A stretch of 64,000 bases of DNA from a bacterium (GTDB lineage Bacteria; Bacillota; Clostridia; Oscillospirales; Acutalibacteraceae), in assembly GCA_022774755.1 (NCBI GenBank), contig JALFLK010000009.1:1-64000 (forward strand), read 5' to 3'. The notes under the pieces were generated by a model. The model worked only from the letters and a program-made list of their open reading frames with translations, ran no database searches and was not told where the DNA came from. Within the stretch, counting starts at the first letter, position 1. Every line of letters begins with the position of its first letter. Below are positions 10,443-20,090 of this stretch, piece by piece. A program made the position numbers and the translations under genes.

Positions 10443-11570
10443 ATGATAAATTTTAACATACCGCCTTACACAGGCAAAGAGCTTGACTATATTAAGCAGG
10501 CGGTTGAAAGCAGAAAAATCTGCGGAGACGGACAGTTTACGAAAAAATGTCAGGAATTGATTGAGGAATATACAGGAACAAAAAAGTGCCTGCTGACTAC
10601 CTCGGGAACCGACTCCCTTGAGATGGCGGCGGTTTTGGCTGATATCAAGGAGGGCGACGAGGTTATTATGCCCTCTTACACCTTTGTTTCTACTGCAAAC
10701 GCCTTTGTTTTAAGAGGAGCAAAGATTGTGTTTGTTGATATACGCCCCGACACAATGAATATTGACGAAAAGTTAATTGAGGACGCCATTACGGATAAAA
10801 CCAAGGCGATAGTTCCCGTTCACTATGCAGGCGTAGGCTGTGAGATGGACGCAATTATGGAAATTGCCAAAAATCACGGCTTAAAGGTTATTGAGGACGC
10901 TGCTCAGGGCGTTATGGGCTTTTATAAGGGGAAAGCCTTAGGCTCAATCGGCGATTTCGGCTGTTACAGCTTCCACGAAACTAAAAATTACAGTATGGGC
11001 GAGGGCGGAGCTATCCTTATTAACAATGAAAACGATGTGCTCCGTGGAGAAATTGTCAGGGAAAAAGGTACAAACCGTTCGCAGTTTTTCCGTGGGCAGG
11101 TTGATAAATACACTTGGATGGATGTAGGTTCCTCATTTTTGCCCTCAGAGCTTAACGCCGCATATTTGTATGCTCAGCTTGAAATCAAGGAGAAAATTAA
11201 CGAAGAAAGACTTAAATGCTGGAACTTCTACTACGAAAATCTTAAAGATTTGGCAGAAAAAGGCTTGATTGAGCTGTCCTTTATTCCGAAGGAGTGCTCT
11301 CACAATGCCCATATGTTCTACATTAAGACGGAGAATCTTGAGGTTCGTACAAAGCTGATTTCTTATCTTAAAGAACACGGCATAGGCTCAGTTTTCCACT
11401 ATGTTCCCCTTCATTCTTCACCTGCCGGAGAAAAATTCAGCCGTTTTAACGGTGAAGATAAGTACACAACAAAAGAAAGCGAGCGCCTGACAAGGCTTCC
11501 TATGTACTACGGTCTTACCTTACAGCAGTGCGGACAGATTGTAGATTGTATCCACGAGTTTTATAAATAA
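10443..11570 (+). CDS. RffA/WecE-like dTDP-4-amino-4,6-dideoxygalactose transaminase
   Basis: MINFNIPPYTGKELDYIKQAVESRKICGDGQFTKKCQELIEEYTGTKKCLLTTSGTDSLEMAAVL; PLP Lys region SFHETKNYSMGEGGAI. The ORF extends to 10335 but the ATG at 10443 follows an RBS (caggagtgggagt). Confidence 0.88.
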   Translation: MINFNIPPYTGKELDYIKQAVESRKICGDGQFTKKCQELIEEYTGTKKCLLTTSGTDSLEMAAVLADIKEGDEVIMPSYTFVSTANAFVLRGAKIVFVDIRPDTMNIDEKLIEDAITDKTKAIVPVHYAGVGCEMDAIMEIAKNHGLKVIEDAAQGVMGFYKGKALGSIGDFGCYSFHETKNYSMGEGGAILINNENDVLRGEIVREKGTNRSQFFRGQVDKYTWMDVGSSFLPSELNAAYLYAQLEIKEKINEERLKCWNFYYENLKDLAEKGLIELSFIPKECSHNAHMFYIKTENLEVRTKLISYLKEHGIGSVFHYVPLHSSPAGEKFSRFNGEDKYTTKESERLTRLPMYYGLTLQQCGQIVDCIHEFYK

Positions 11571-11649
11571 GTTTTTAGATAGAGTTTTTTAGATAGAGTT
11601 TTATAAACAATTTTAATCAATATTAAAACTCATAAATCAATTTTAAGAC

Positions 11650-11687
11650 TACGCCGTATCTCAAAATATTGGGATACGGCTTTTTCA
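11650..11687 (+). terminator. Intrinsic terminator
   Basis: gccgtatctc / gggatacggc followed by ttttt. Confidence 0.75.
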
Positions 11688-11753
11688 ATTAAGTAATAAA
11701 TTACAATTCCCTTTGCATATAAATTAACAAATCCATTAACGGAGGGTTTGTAT

Positions 11754-12026
11754 GTGAAAGGTATTGTGGAAGAGAGAGCCGTGGAGCTTGGTGAATACAT
11801 AATAGAGAGCAGGGCAACGGTGCGTTCTGCGGCAAAAAAATTCGGAATAAGCAAAAGCACCGTTCATAAGGACATAACCGAAAGATTAAAGAGGATTAAC
11901 CCGTCGTTGGCTAAAGAAGCCAGAAAGGTTCTTGATGTTAATAAGTCGGAACGGCACATACGGGGCGGAATGGCAACAAGGGAAAAATACAGGAATATGG
12001 CGCATGATTCTGTAAAGCACAGGTAA
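11754..12026 (+). CDS. spoIIID: Sporulation transcriptional regulator SpoIIID
   Basis: VKGIVEERAVELGEYIIESRATVRSAAKKFGISKSTVHKDITERLKRINPSLAKEARKVLDVNKSERHIRGGMATREKYR; probable GTG start. Confidence 0.95.
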   Translation: MKGIVEERAVELGEYIIESRATVRSAAKKFGISKSTVHKDITERLKRINPSLAKEARKVLDVNKSERHIRGGMATREKYRNMAHDSVKHR

Positions 12027-12076
12027 GGTTGTCAAAATTTTACAGATATCAAACATTTTAAATAATACCAGATTTT

Positions 12077-12126
12077 GAACTGCTTTGGGACTGCTTTGGC
12101 ACAGTCCGGGGCAGTTCGATTTTGTT
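12077..12126 (+). terminator. Intrinsic terminator downstream of spoIIID
   Basis: gaactgc ... ggact/agtcc ... gcagttc then gattttgttt. Confidence 0.65.
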
Positions 12127-12321
12127 TACGGGGTTTTATATTTTGCACATAATATTCGGAGAAACAGAAAATAATTGTAATATCTTTACATTTATTGTTT
12201 TAGGTAGTATAATAATACATTATAATTATCCGATGCCGGCTCTGTGCTGACGGTGCCGTATAGGAAATCTGTGCCCAAGGGCAAAACCGGGGCAAAGTCA
12301 CTGTTAAGGGGAATTCGGATT

Positions 12322-13530
12322 ATGAAAAAAACTATTCCTTTTTCGCCTCCGGACATTTCTCAGGCGGAAATTGATTCGGTTATAGAAGTTTTAAAGTCAG
12401 GCTGGATTACCACAGGCCCGAAGACTAAGCTTTTTGAGCAGAAAATCGCAGATTACTGCAACGTAAGCAGAGCCGTCTGCCTTTCTTCTCAGACTGCTTG
12501 TGCGGAGATGACCCTGAGGATTTTAGGCGTAGGCCCCGGCGACGAGGTTATTGTTCCGGCTTATACCTATACTGCCACTGCCTCTATAATCTACCATGTG
12601 GGCGCAACGCCGGTTATGATTGACTGCGCAGAAGACTCATATGAAATGGATTACGACAAAATGGCGGAGGCAATTAACGAGCGCACAAAGGTTGTTGTTC
12701 CCGTCGATTTGGCAGGCGTAGTATGCGATTATGATAAAATATACGAGGCTGTACGCAGCAGGCGTGATGTCTTTGTTCCCTCCAGCTATCTTCAGGATTT
12801 ACTGGGACGGGTTGTGGTTATGAGCGACGCCGCCCATGCCTTCGGTGCAAGATGGCACGGTAAAATGTGCGGAGAAATTGCCGACTTTACGAATTTTAGT
12901 TTTCACGCTGTTAAGAATATGACTACCGCAGAGGGAGGCGCAGCGGTTCACAAGATTCGCTCCCGAATTGACGAGGACTCCTTGTATAAGCAGTATATGC
13001 TTTGGTCGCTTCACGGACAGACCAAGGACGCCTATGCAAAGAATAAGGGCAATTCCTGGGAATACGATGTGGTTGATACCCAGTACAAGTGTAATATGCC
13101 CGATATTACTGCGGCGCTGGGACTTGCACAGCTTCAGCGTTACGATAAAATGCTTGACAGACGCCACGAGCTTATCAGAAGATACAACGAGGCGTTCAAG
13201 GATTTGGATATTGCGGTGCTTGACCACGCAGGCGAAGACCACAGAAGCAGCGGACACCTGTATTTTGTGAGATTTTTGGGCAGGGACGCAGAGTTCAGAA
13301 ATAAATTCTTTAATAAAATGTACGAAAACGGCGTTATGTGCAATGTGCATTTTAAGCCGTTGCCCATGCTGACAGCATATAAAAATCACGGCTTTGACAT
13401 TAAGGATTTTCCAAATGCATATAAAATGCACGAAAACCAGATGACTTTGCCCCTTAACACAACTCTGACGGACGAAGACGCAGATTATGTTATTGAAACC
13501 TTTATAAAGGTGTATAATCAGTTAAAGTAA
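12322..13530 (+). CDS. DegT/DnrJ/EryC1/StrS family aminotransferase
   Basis: MKKTIPFSPPDISQAEIDSVIEVLKSGWITTGPKTKLFEQKIADYCNV...; ORF extends to 12244 but the ATG at 12322 fits the family N-terminus. Confidence 0.9.
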   Translation: MKKTIPFSPPDISQAEIDSVIEVLKSGWITTGPKTKLFEQKIADYCNVSRAVCLSSQTACAEMTLRILGVGPGDEVIVPAYTYTATASIIYHVGATPVMIDCAEDSYEMDYDKMAEAINERTKVVVPVDLAGVVCDYDKIYEAVRSRRDVFVPSSYLQDLLGRVVVMSDAAHAFGARWHGKMCGEIADFTNFSFHAVKNMTTAEGGAAVHKIRSRIDEDSLYKQYMLWSLHGQTKDAYAKNKGNSWEYDVVDTQYKCNMPDITAALGLAQLQRYDKMLDRRHELIRRYNEAFKDLDIAVLDHAGEDHRSSGHLYFVRFLGRDAEFRNKFFNKMYENGVMCNVHFKPLPMLTAYKNHGFDIKDFPNAYKMHENQMTLPLNTTLTDEDADYVIETFIKVYNQLK

Positions 13531-13546
13531 GTACGGAGGCGTAATT

Positions 13547-14740
13547 TTGAAACACAGGCCTATGCAAAAACCGATTGTTTGTGTTTTTTTGTGTATTGCA
13601 TTATTGGTTTCGTCCTGCGTATGCTTTTCTTCGGAGTCCTTTGCCGCAGACAGCAGTCAGATTGACAGCCTGAACAGGCAGAACGAGGACTTGGAGGAAC
13701 AGCAAAAACAGATTGATGAAAAAATTGAACAGGCACGAAAGGATATAGAAAATCAGGAAGAACTCAAAAATTCCATTGAGGAGAAAATCTCCCTTGTTGA
13801 AAAGGAAATTGACAATCTTAATCTGAAAATCAATGAATATAACGATAAAATCGACCTTTTGCAAAAGCAGATTGACGGCAAAAATGCCGAAATCCAAAAG
13901 GGATACCAAAGGCTAAAAAAGCGCCTGCGAATGATATATATGGCAGGCAACGCCTCAACTCTTGAGGTGATTCTCGGCTCAAAAAGTTTCAGCGATTTTA
14001 TTGACAAAATTACCTTGGTGCAGTGTGTGGGCAAGGCTGACGAAAAGCTGATAAACAGTCTGAAAGAGTCTATCAGCGAAATTGACAGCAATAAGGAAGA
14101 GCAGGAAAAGGCTCGGCTTGCCGTTGATAACGATAAGACAAAGCTTGAAGAAAACAGGGAAGAGCTTGAGAAACTCAGCGCACAGGCGCAGGTGATTATT
14201 GATGAGCTAAAGCAGGAACAGGAAAATCTGAAGGCTGACGACGAGGCATATAAACAACAGCAAAAGGAGCTGGAAGCTCAGATAACCCAATGGTACAGGA
14301 ATTATTTTGCAGAAAACGGCGATGAAGTATTTTCCGATGGCACTACCCCCGGCAGATACGCTTGGCCTGCTCCTTACTGCGATGTTGTGACGACCGAATA
14401 CGGCGTTGACGGACACAACGGCATTGATATTGCCTGCAACGGAAGTGCCTACGGACTGCCCATAGTGGCGGCTGAGGACGGAACTGTGGCGATTGCCAAC
14501 CGCACCGACGAATGGGGCTCCGGCTGGGGTTATTATATTATGCTCAATCACGGCGACGGCTTTGGCACGCTTTATGCCCATTGCAGTATAATCGTAGCCG
14601 ACGCAGGTCAGCAGGTGAAAAAAGGTCAGGTAATCGGCTACATCGGAAATACCGGCAGGTCTTACGGCGCTCATCTTCATTTTGAATGTTGGCACAACGG
14701 AAGCAGGTACAATCCCCGCATAGCTTTGGGTACAGAATAA
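13547..14740 (+). CDS. Secreted coiled-coil M23 family peptidase (EnvC-like)
   Basis: Signal peptide, long coiled coil, C-terminal M23 motifs HNGIDIAC, YAHCS, GYIGNTGRSYGAHLHFE. Confidence 0.92.
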   Translation: MKHRPMQKPIVCVFLCIALLVSSCVCFSSESFAADSSQIDSLNRQNEDLEEQQKQIDEKIEQARKDIENQEELKNSIEEKISLVEKEIDNLNLKINEYNDKIDLLQKQIDGKNAEIQKGYQRLKKRLRMIYMAGNASTLEVILGSKSFSDFIDKITLVQCVGKADEKLINSLKESISEIDSNKEEQEKARLAVDNDKTKLEENREELEKLSAQAQVIIDELKQEQENLKADDEAYKQQQKELEAQITQWYRNYFAENGDEVFSDGTTPGRYAWPAPYCDVVTTEYGVDGHNGIDIACNGSAYGLPIVAAEDGTVAIANRTDEWGSGWGYYIMLNHGDGFGTLYAHCSIIVADAGQQVKKGQVIGYIGNTGRSYGAHLHFECWHNGSRYNPRIALGTE

Positions 14741-14840
14741 TTAAGAATATCTTTATTTAAGAACCGATTAGTTGTTTCAACGGATTTTTAGTATAAGTTT
14801 AATTTACCCAGCGTTTCAAAAGTACATCAAAGTTATTATC

Positions 14841-14866
14841 AGAGCCGTCCTTCGGGACGGCTTTTG
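14841..14866 (+). terminator. Intrinsic terminator
   Basis: gccgtcc-ttcg-ggacggc then tttt. Confidence 0.8.
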
Positions 14867-15141
14867 CATTTTCCAAACATAGTTTTTCTTTGTCTGCCGT
14901 AATAGTGACAGAATTTCTAACTAATACTAAAATCCAATTATAGTTTATCGCCGTATTTTAGCGTCAGTATGTAAAAAACAGGTACATTTAAGTAAAAAAA
15001 TTAAATATTTGGTAAATTCTAACTCTTTTGTGACGAAAGATTTGATTTTATTATAATATTGTTATATAATAATACCGTGTACTTGTCATTTTGCGCTGAC
15101 AAGCATTAAAACACGCTTTTATTTTATGGAGAGTATCAAAA

Positions 15142-15930
15142 ATGAAAAAAACCATAACTTCAAAAACAAAAAAGATAACAGCCGCTGTGGGCGGTGTTTT
15201 ATCTGTAATAATACTGATGAATATTATTTTATCAAGCTGTGCGGTGCAGACCTATGACGCATCTATCGGCAATAAAAAATATGCAACTCCGGATTCTGTT
15301 CAAACTGCCGAAACCGCCGTTGCCGCCGCAGCAACCCTGCCCCCCACAGAGCCTCCCACAGAATCGCCGACGGAGCCTTTAACCGAAGAGCCTGCAACCG
15401 AGCCGTATTCGGAGCAGGAGCCTGCAACAGAAGCTCCCACCGAAGCTCCGACCATTGAATGGGCAACGGTAATGACTATGGAAACAAAATGTCCTTTTGA
15501 GGACCAATGGAACGAAGGTTACATCGTTGCTATTGATTATCCCGATAAGACCTACAAGACTTTCCATGTAGAGCTTACTGAGGAGGACCGTGAGGTGCTG
15601 GAGCATCTATGTATGGGCGAATTCGGCACAGGGGGATTTATCGGAGCGGCTTTGATTGCTCAGTGCGTTAAGGACGCTATGTGCTTTGACGGATTTAAAA
15701 CCGTTGAAGATGTCAGGGTAGGCTGTCGGTACGACGCTTCTCTTGACAACACGCCAACACAAGAGGTTAAAAACGCCGTTTCGTATATTTTTGACAGTGA
15801 CCATGCGGCGGTTCAGCACCGAATTATGTATATGTATAATCCGAATCTTGTGTCAAGCGCATTTCACGAAAGCCAGAACTATATAATGACATACGGCGAT
15901 GTCAGATTCTTCGATCGCTGGGGTTATTAA
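15142..15930 (+). CDS. Putative secreted/lipoprotein SleB-like cell-wall hydrolase with Pro/Thr/Glu linker
   Basis: TM/lipobox-like N-terminus (LSSCAV), PTEPPTESPTEPLTEE linker, C-terminal domain LTEEDREVLEHLCMGEFGTGGFIGAALIAQCVKDAM reminiscent of Hydrolase_2/SleB. Confidence 0.45.
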   Translation: MKKTITSKTKKITAAVGGVLSVIILMNIILSSCAVQTYDASIGNKKYATPDSVQTAETAVAAAATLPPTEPPTESPTEPLTEEPATEPYSEQEPATEAPTEAPTIEWATVMTMETKCPFEDQWNEGYIVAIDYPDKTYKTFHVELTEEDREVLEHLCMGEFGTGGFIGAALIAQCVKDAMCFDGFKTVEDVRVGCRYDASLDNTPTQEVKNAVSYIFDSDHAAVQHRIMYMYNPNLVSSAFHESQNYIMTYGDVRFFDRWGY

Positions 15931-15968
15931 AAATTTAATACTAAAATCTGAGAGATACTAAATACAAA

Positions 15969-15993
15969 AGCAGGCGATAAGCCTGCTTTTATT
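15969..15993 (+). terminator. Intrinsic terminator
   Basis: aaagcaggc-gataa-gcctgcttt. Confidence 0.75.
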
Positions 15994-16002
15994 ATGTTAT
16001 AG

Positions 16003-16250
16003 GAAATTGCTCGGCTGCGCTCGGGCATAAAAGGATGTTTTCAGCAAAAGCTGTCTGCACGAATTGCGTGTCGAGGCTTTTCGCTCCGGGGAGATAGCTT
16101 CATCTAATTGGTATAGTTTTATGCCCGACCGTTTTCCGCCGAGAAAAGGCCGGTTTATAACATAAAACATATATGTCCGACCGTTTTATTCCGGGTAAAT
16201 AGATTCATCTATGGTGTTGTCCGTTCGGATTGATTCTCGAGGTACTCGAC
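16003..16250. repeat. Dispersed intergenic hairpin repeat, copy 1 (interrupted by ~160 bp)
   Basis: gaaattgctcggctgcgctcgggcataaaagg...agctgtctgcacgaattgcgtgtcgagg | insert | tcgaggtactcgac; same family as 41269, 41363 and 46190. Confidence 0.8.
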
Positions 16251-16287
16251 TTTTGTATGCGATTATTCGTCTGAAGCTTTGTAATTG

Positions 16288-19200
16288 TCAGCCTTTTCCG
16301 CCATAGTCCAGGTCGCTTATGTATTTGGCAAGGTATTGCTGAATGGTAGTTGCGTTGTTGATTGTTATGGATTCTTTGCAGTTAATAACAAGGGCGTTGT
16401 ACTCCTGAATATCGTTAAATACCGTTAAGCCTGCCAGCTTTTGCTGAAGAACGGCTACATCCCTTATACTGACTTTCAAATCTCCGTCAACGTCGCCCTT
16501 GATAAACACCCCGTAGTCAAAGACTTCGGTTGTTGTGTCAGGCTTTGAAGTGTTAAGGTCAACAAATCTTATGCCGTTTTCTTTGCAGTAGCTTTCGGCG
16601 GCTGTATTTCCGTAACCGTTTACGGCAAAATCCGTTATTTTTGCATATCTGTTGTTAAGCACAGTTCTGGTGGTGTAGCCAAAGGCGTTTTTGCCGATAG
16701 ATGTAATGTTTTTTCCTAAATTTGCCCTCATAGCAATGCACCCGGAAAAAGCACCGTCGCCTACGGTTTTTGTGCTGTCGGGAATTGTAATGTCGGTAAT
16801 TTTTGTACATTCGGCAAAGGCGTTCTTGCCTATTGATTCTACGGATTTGCCCAGATTTACGCTTTCAAGTGAACTGCAGTTTGAAAATGCACCGTCGCCC
16901 AGGGATTTAAGGCTATCACCCATTGATACTGATTTCAGGGCAAAATTATTACTGAAAGCATTGTTGCCGACAGACACAAGAGAATCGGGAAAATTTATAC
17001 TGCTCAGGGAAGAACATTGTGAAAACGACAGGCTTCCGACGGTTTCCACACCCTCGGACAGAGTAAGATGTGTGAGTGAATAGATGTTTGCAAAAATGTT
17101 ATCGGGGATATTTTTTATTGTTCCCGGAATTGTCAGTGAATTTAAAGATTCCTTGCAATACAGGATTGCATTTTTGTAGATAGAGGTAACCGGCAGACCG
17201 CCTATCTCAGTCGGAATAACTATGTCGGGTTCACCACTGTAAATTGCGGTAATCAACTGCTCCCGTGTTTCAAAATTTGTTGCATAGCCTAAATATCCGC
17301 CCATAGGCATATCAAGCTTAATATCAATATTTGCATTGCGCCGGTCGCTTTCAATCTGATAAACATCGCCCACCTGTGTGATGACAGCATCCTCTGAGGT
17401 TATTGAGAGAATGTTGCCCGTAAGGGATTCAATAGTGAACTTGTTGTCGGGTGTGCGCTCAATAAGCGGATAGCCCATACCGTGGGTGTCAACGCTTAAG
17501 GTCAGATTTTCGTTATCGGTCAGTCTGTATGCGGCAGAAACAGTACAGTCTGAATTTGAACAGTTTATAATCTCGGTTGTATTTTGGTATTCGGAATAGT
17601 AGATTCCGCCGGAGTTTGCCGACCTGACGGTGCAGTTTGCCACATTACAGTCTTTGATTGTGTCTCCGTCAGATGAGCCGGAAATAAATCCGCAGGCACC
17701 GCCGTAGGCAGTAACCTTAGAATCCCTGACGGTGCAGTTTTCAATAACGGCTCCCATTGACTGACCTGCAATCACACCTGTACTGCTGGTGCTTTCGCAG
17801 TAAAAGTTTTCAAGAGCAAGATTTTTTATTGTGCCATTTTTAACGGAGGCAAAAAGTCCCGCAGGGCTGTAGGGGTCGGTCTGAACAATGCTTGCGCCGG
17901 TAATTTTATGTCCGTTGCCCTCAAATACACCGCTGAAAGGTCTTTTATCTGAAAACATAGGTAAAAGCGTTCCCTCTTGGGTTAGGTCTATATCTGCGTC
18001 AAGGATAATTCTCTGACTGGGCAGGTTTGTGTTGTTTTTAATTGCCAAACGGTAGTAGCGCATAAAATCTTCCGCAGAGCTTATGTGATAATAGTAGTTT
18101 TTCAGCTTAGCCGTGGATGAGTTCAGCCTGAATTCTGCGTTGTTTACTATGTATTGTCCGGCGGTTTCGTCGCCTAATACTTCCTTTGCCTGAACAAGAC
18201 TTTCCTCTTGCTCAGCAATTATTTCAGGGTCAACGCCTTGCTCAGGTACGGCCTTTTCTGCTTCCTCTATTGAGGCTGTAAGTTTTGTTTTGTCTGCGAT
18301 TTTATCTTTATTTACGGTAAACGCCTTGATTGACGAATATGCTAACTGCCGTTCTGTTCCGTTAATGTCGGCAACATCGGTCCAGCTGTCGTTATCTCTT
18401 ATCAGATAGCTCTTGCCGTGTTCTTTATAATTTTGGAGAAGGTTGTTAAAGCCCAGGAAAGAATTACTTTTGCATCTGAAAACCACCGAGAAAATATCAC
18501 CCTTTTTTAAGTCAATTCGGTCGGTTATTTCAAAACTGTGTATGCCCACATTTTTAATTGTGGTTTCAAAGGATGTCAAAAGCTGTCCGTCGTCAGGTGC
18601 GCTGTAATCGTCATTCAGCAAATAAACCTCTGCCGTGCAGTCTGCAAATCCTAAGGTGTTTACGGAAATTCGGGTCAGAGTTTCATCTCTTTCAGCGGTA
18701 AAGACATTTGCGGCGGCGGTTACATTCTCCGAGCTTCCTGCTGTAAGCTGATGCTGGTAAATGTTATCGTAGCTTTCTCCGCTTTGCATTTCAAACTGAG
18801 AGAAAAACGGGAATTTTGTTTCGTAGGACATCCAGAAATAGCCCTTATAATAATCATCGGTACAGCCCCAGTCTTCGCCCCAGCTGTTTTTACACAGCCA
18901 GGCACCGTCCTTTTCCGGTCGGTCGTCGGGGCTGAAGTTTTCCCTGCTGTAATTATCGTCCCAGCCCACAACCGCTACAACATGGGACATATCGGACGGG
19001 GAGGGGATTATGGGGAATCCGCTGTCATAATAAGATACAAGACTGCCGTTTGTGTAGTAATTTGAAGAATAGCAGGAATAGCTTACTGTCAGGGCGCCGC
19101 CGTCAATTATCCGCTGTTTAAGAGTTGGAATATCGTTTGAGAGCTCCTCGTAATTTTTTAATCTGTAAAGAGAGTAATTTCTCATTTCCTCGGGATAACC

Positions 19201-19836
19201 GTCGTTCCATTGAGAATAGGGCAGGTATTCGCTTGGATAAACTCCGTATCCGCCCGATACGCCGTTTGCAGCTATGCTTGTAAATCCGCCGTCGCCTCCT
19301 TTGCTCTCAACATCCTCGCAGTCGTAGTGCAGAGGGGATGAGGTATCCTCAATAGGAGTGTATATATAGTAGGAAAGAGCGCCCTCGGAAAAATCAGGCG
19401 TGCCTGTCAGAGTTTTGCATAAATCAGGCTGAGAGAGCACGCTGGATTCCATAGACGCCATAGAGGCAAACATCCAGCACAAGCCCTGGGAGCCCTGATT
19501 TTTAACGGGAGTTACTCGGTTGTAATCCTTTAAATTATAGCTTGACGGCAGGGTTTGATTTACTTCTTCCGATTCTGCGTTAAAGGATAACGGGTCAACC
19601 CGGACGCCGTCTTGGGTGTAGTACTCGGCTTTGTTGCCGTTAGTGTACTGTGTTATGAACTCAATCTGTTCGGGGTCAGCGTCTTGCAGAGGTGTAGATT
19701 GCTGGCTGAATCCGGAGGGGGTTTCATCGGTTGTGTTATTGTCGTATATTTCTGCGGCGTAAGCGCCCGTTATTGCAGAGCCTGCCAAAACTATTGACAA
19801 TAATGCTGAAAGAAGTTTTTTTATCATAAAAATCAC
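16288..19836 (-). CDS. Secreted C1A papain-like cysteine protease with beta-helix/GLUG-like region, BspA-type LRR and C-terminal dockerin
   Basis: NQGSQGLCWMFASMASMES catalytic Cys, HVVAVVGWDD His, LCKNSWGEDWG Asn; LRR_5 repeats; GDVDGDLKVSIRDVAVLQQKLAG ... INNATTIQQYLAKYI dockerin. Confidence 0.9.
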   Translation of the reverse strand: MIFMIKKLLSALLSIVLAGSAITGAYAAEIYDNNTTDETPSGFSQQSTPLQDADPEQIEFITQYTNGNKAEYYTQDGVRVDPLSFNAESEEVNQTLPSSYNLKDYNRVTPVKNQGSQGLCWMFASMASMESSVLSQPDLCKTLTGTPDFSEGALSYYIYTPIEDTSSPLHYDCEDVESKGGDGGFTSIAANGVSGGYGVYPSEYLPYSQWNDGYPEEMRNYSLYRLKNYEELSNDIPTLKQRIIDGGALTVSYSCYSSNYYTNGSLVSYYDSGFPIIPSPSDMSHVVAVVGWDDNYSRENFSPDDRPEKDGAWLCKNSWGEDWGCTDDYYKGYFWMSYETKFPFFSQFEMQSGESYDNIYQHQLTAGSSENVTAAANVFTAERDETLTRISVNTLGFADCTAEVYLLNDDYSAPDDGQLLTSFETTIKNVGIHSFEITDRIDLKKGDIFSVVFRCKSNSFLGFNNLLQNYKEHGKSYLIRDNDSWTDVADINGTERQLAYSSIKAFTVNKDKIADKTKLTASIEEAEKAVPEQGVDPEIIAEQEESLVQAKEVLGDETAGQYIVNNAEFRLNSSTAKLKNYYYHISSAEDFMRYYRLAIKNNTNLPSQRIILDADIDLTQEGTLLPMFSDKRPFSGVFEGNGHKITGASIVQTDPYSPAGLFASVKNGTIKNLALENFYCESTSSTGVIAGQSMGAVIENCTVRDSKVTAYGGACGFISGSSDGDTIKDCNVANCTVRSANSGGIYYSEYQNTTEIINCSNSDCTVSAAYRLTDNENLTLSVDTHGMGYPLIERTPDNKFTIESLTGNILSITSEDAVITQVGDVYQIESDRRNANIDIKLDMPMGGYLGYATNFETREQLITAIYSGEPDIVIPTEIGGLPVTSIYKNAILYCKESLNSLTIPGTIKNIPDNIFANIYSLTHLTLSEGVETVGSLSFSQCSSLSSINFPDSLVSVGNNAFSNNFALKSVSMGDSLKSLGDGAFSNCSSLESVNLGKSVESIGKNAFAECTKITDITIPDSTKTVGDGAFSGCIAMRANLGKNITSIGKNAFGYTTRTVLNNRYAKITDFAVNGYGNTAAESYCKENGIRFVDLNTSKPDTTTEVFDYGVFIKGDVDGDLKVSIRDVAVLQQKLAGLTVFNDIQEYNALVINCKESITINNATTIQQYLAKYISDLDYGGKG

Positions 19837-20090
19837 CTTGACTTCCCGTTAATTTTCCCGAAAATATCATAGAACCACCGAAAAAATCAAGCTGAAAATC
19901 CCTACAGCCGAGTTAATCGGTGTTTCCTTTGTATAAAACTGTTTTTAGTATAAGCCTTACACTTTCTACCGTTATTTTATGATAATTTTTCCTTGCAGTC
20001 AATGAGATTTTCAGTATTTTTTATCTGTATTTATCAGGAAATTTATTGCGCAAAAAAGCCTGCGAAAATACTCCGCAGACTTTGATAAAA

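Noticed and set aside
12225-12321. Assignment of the DegT leader to a known riboswitch (c-di-AMP, cobalamin, glycine, FMN considered)
   Set aside because: Conserved core motifs of those classes are absent; kept only as an unclassified leader.
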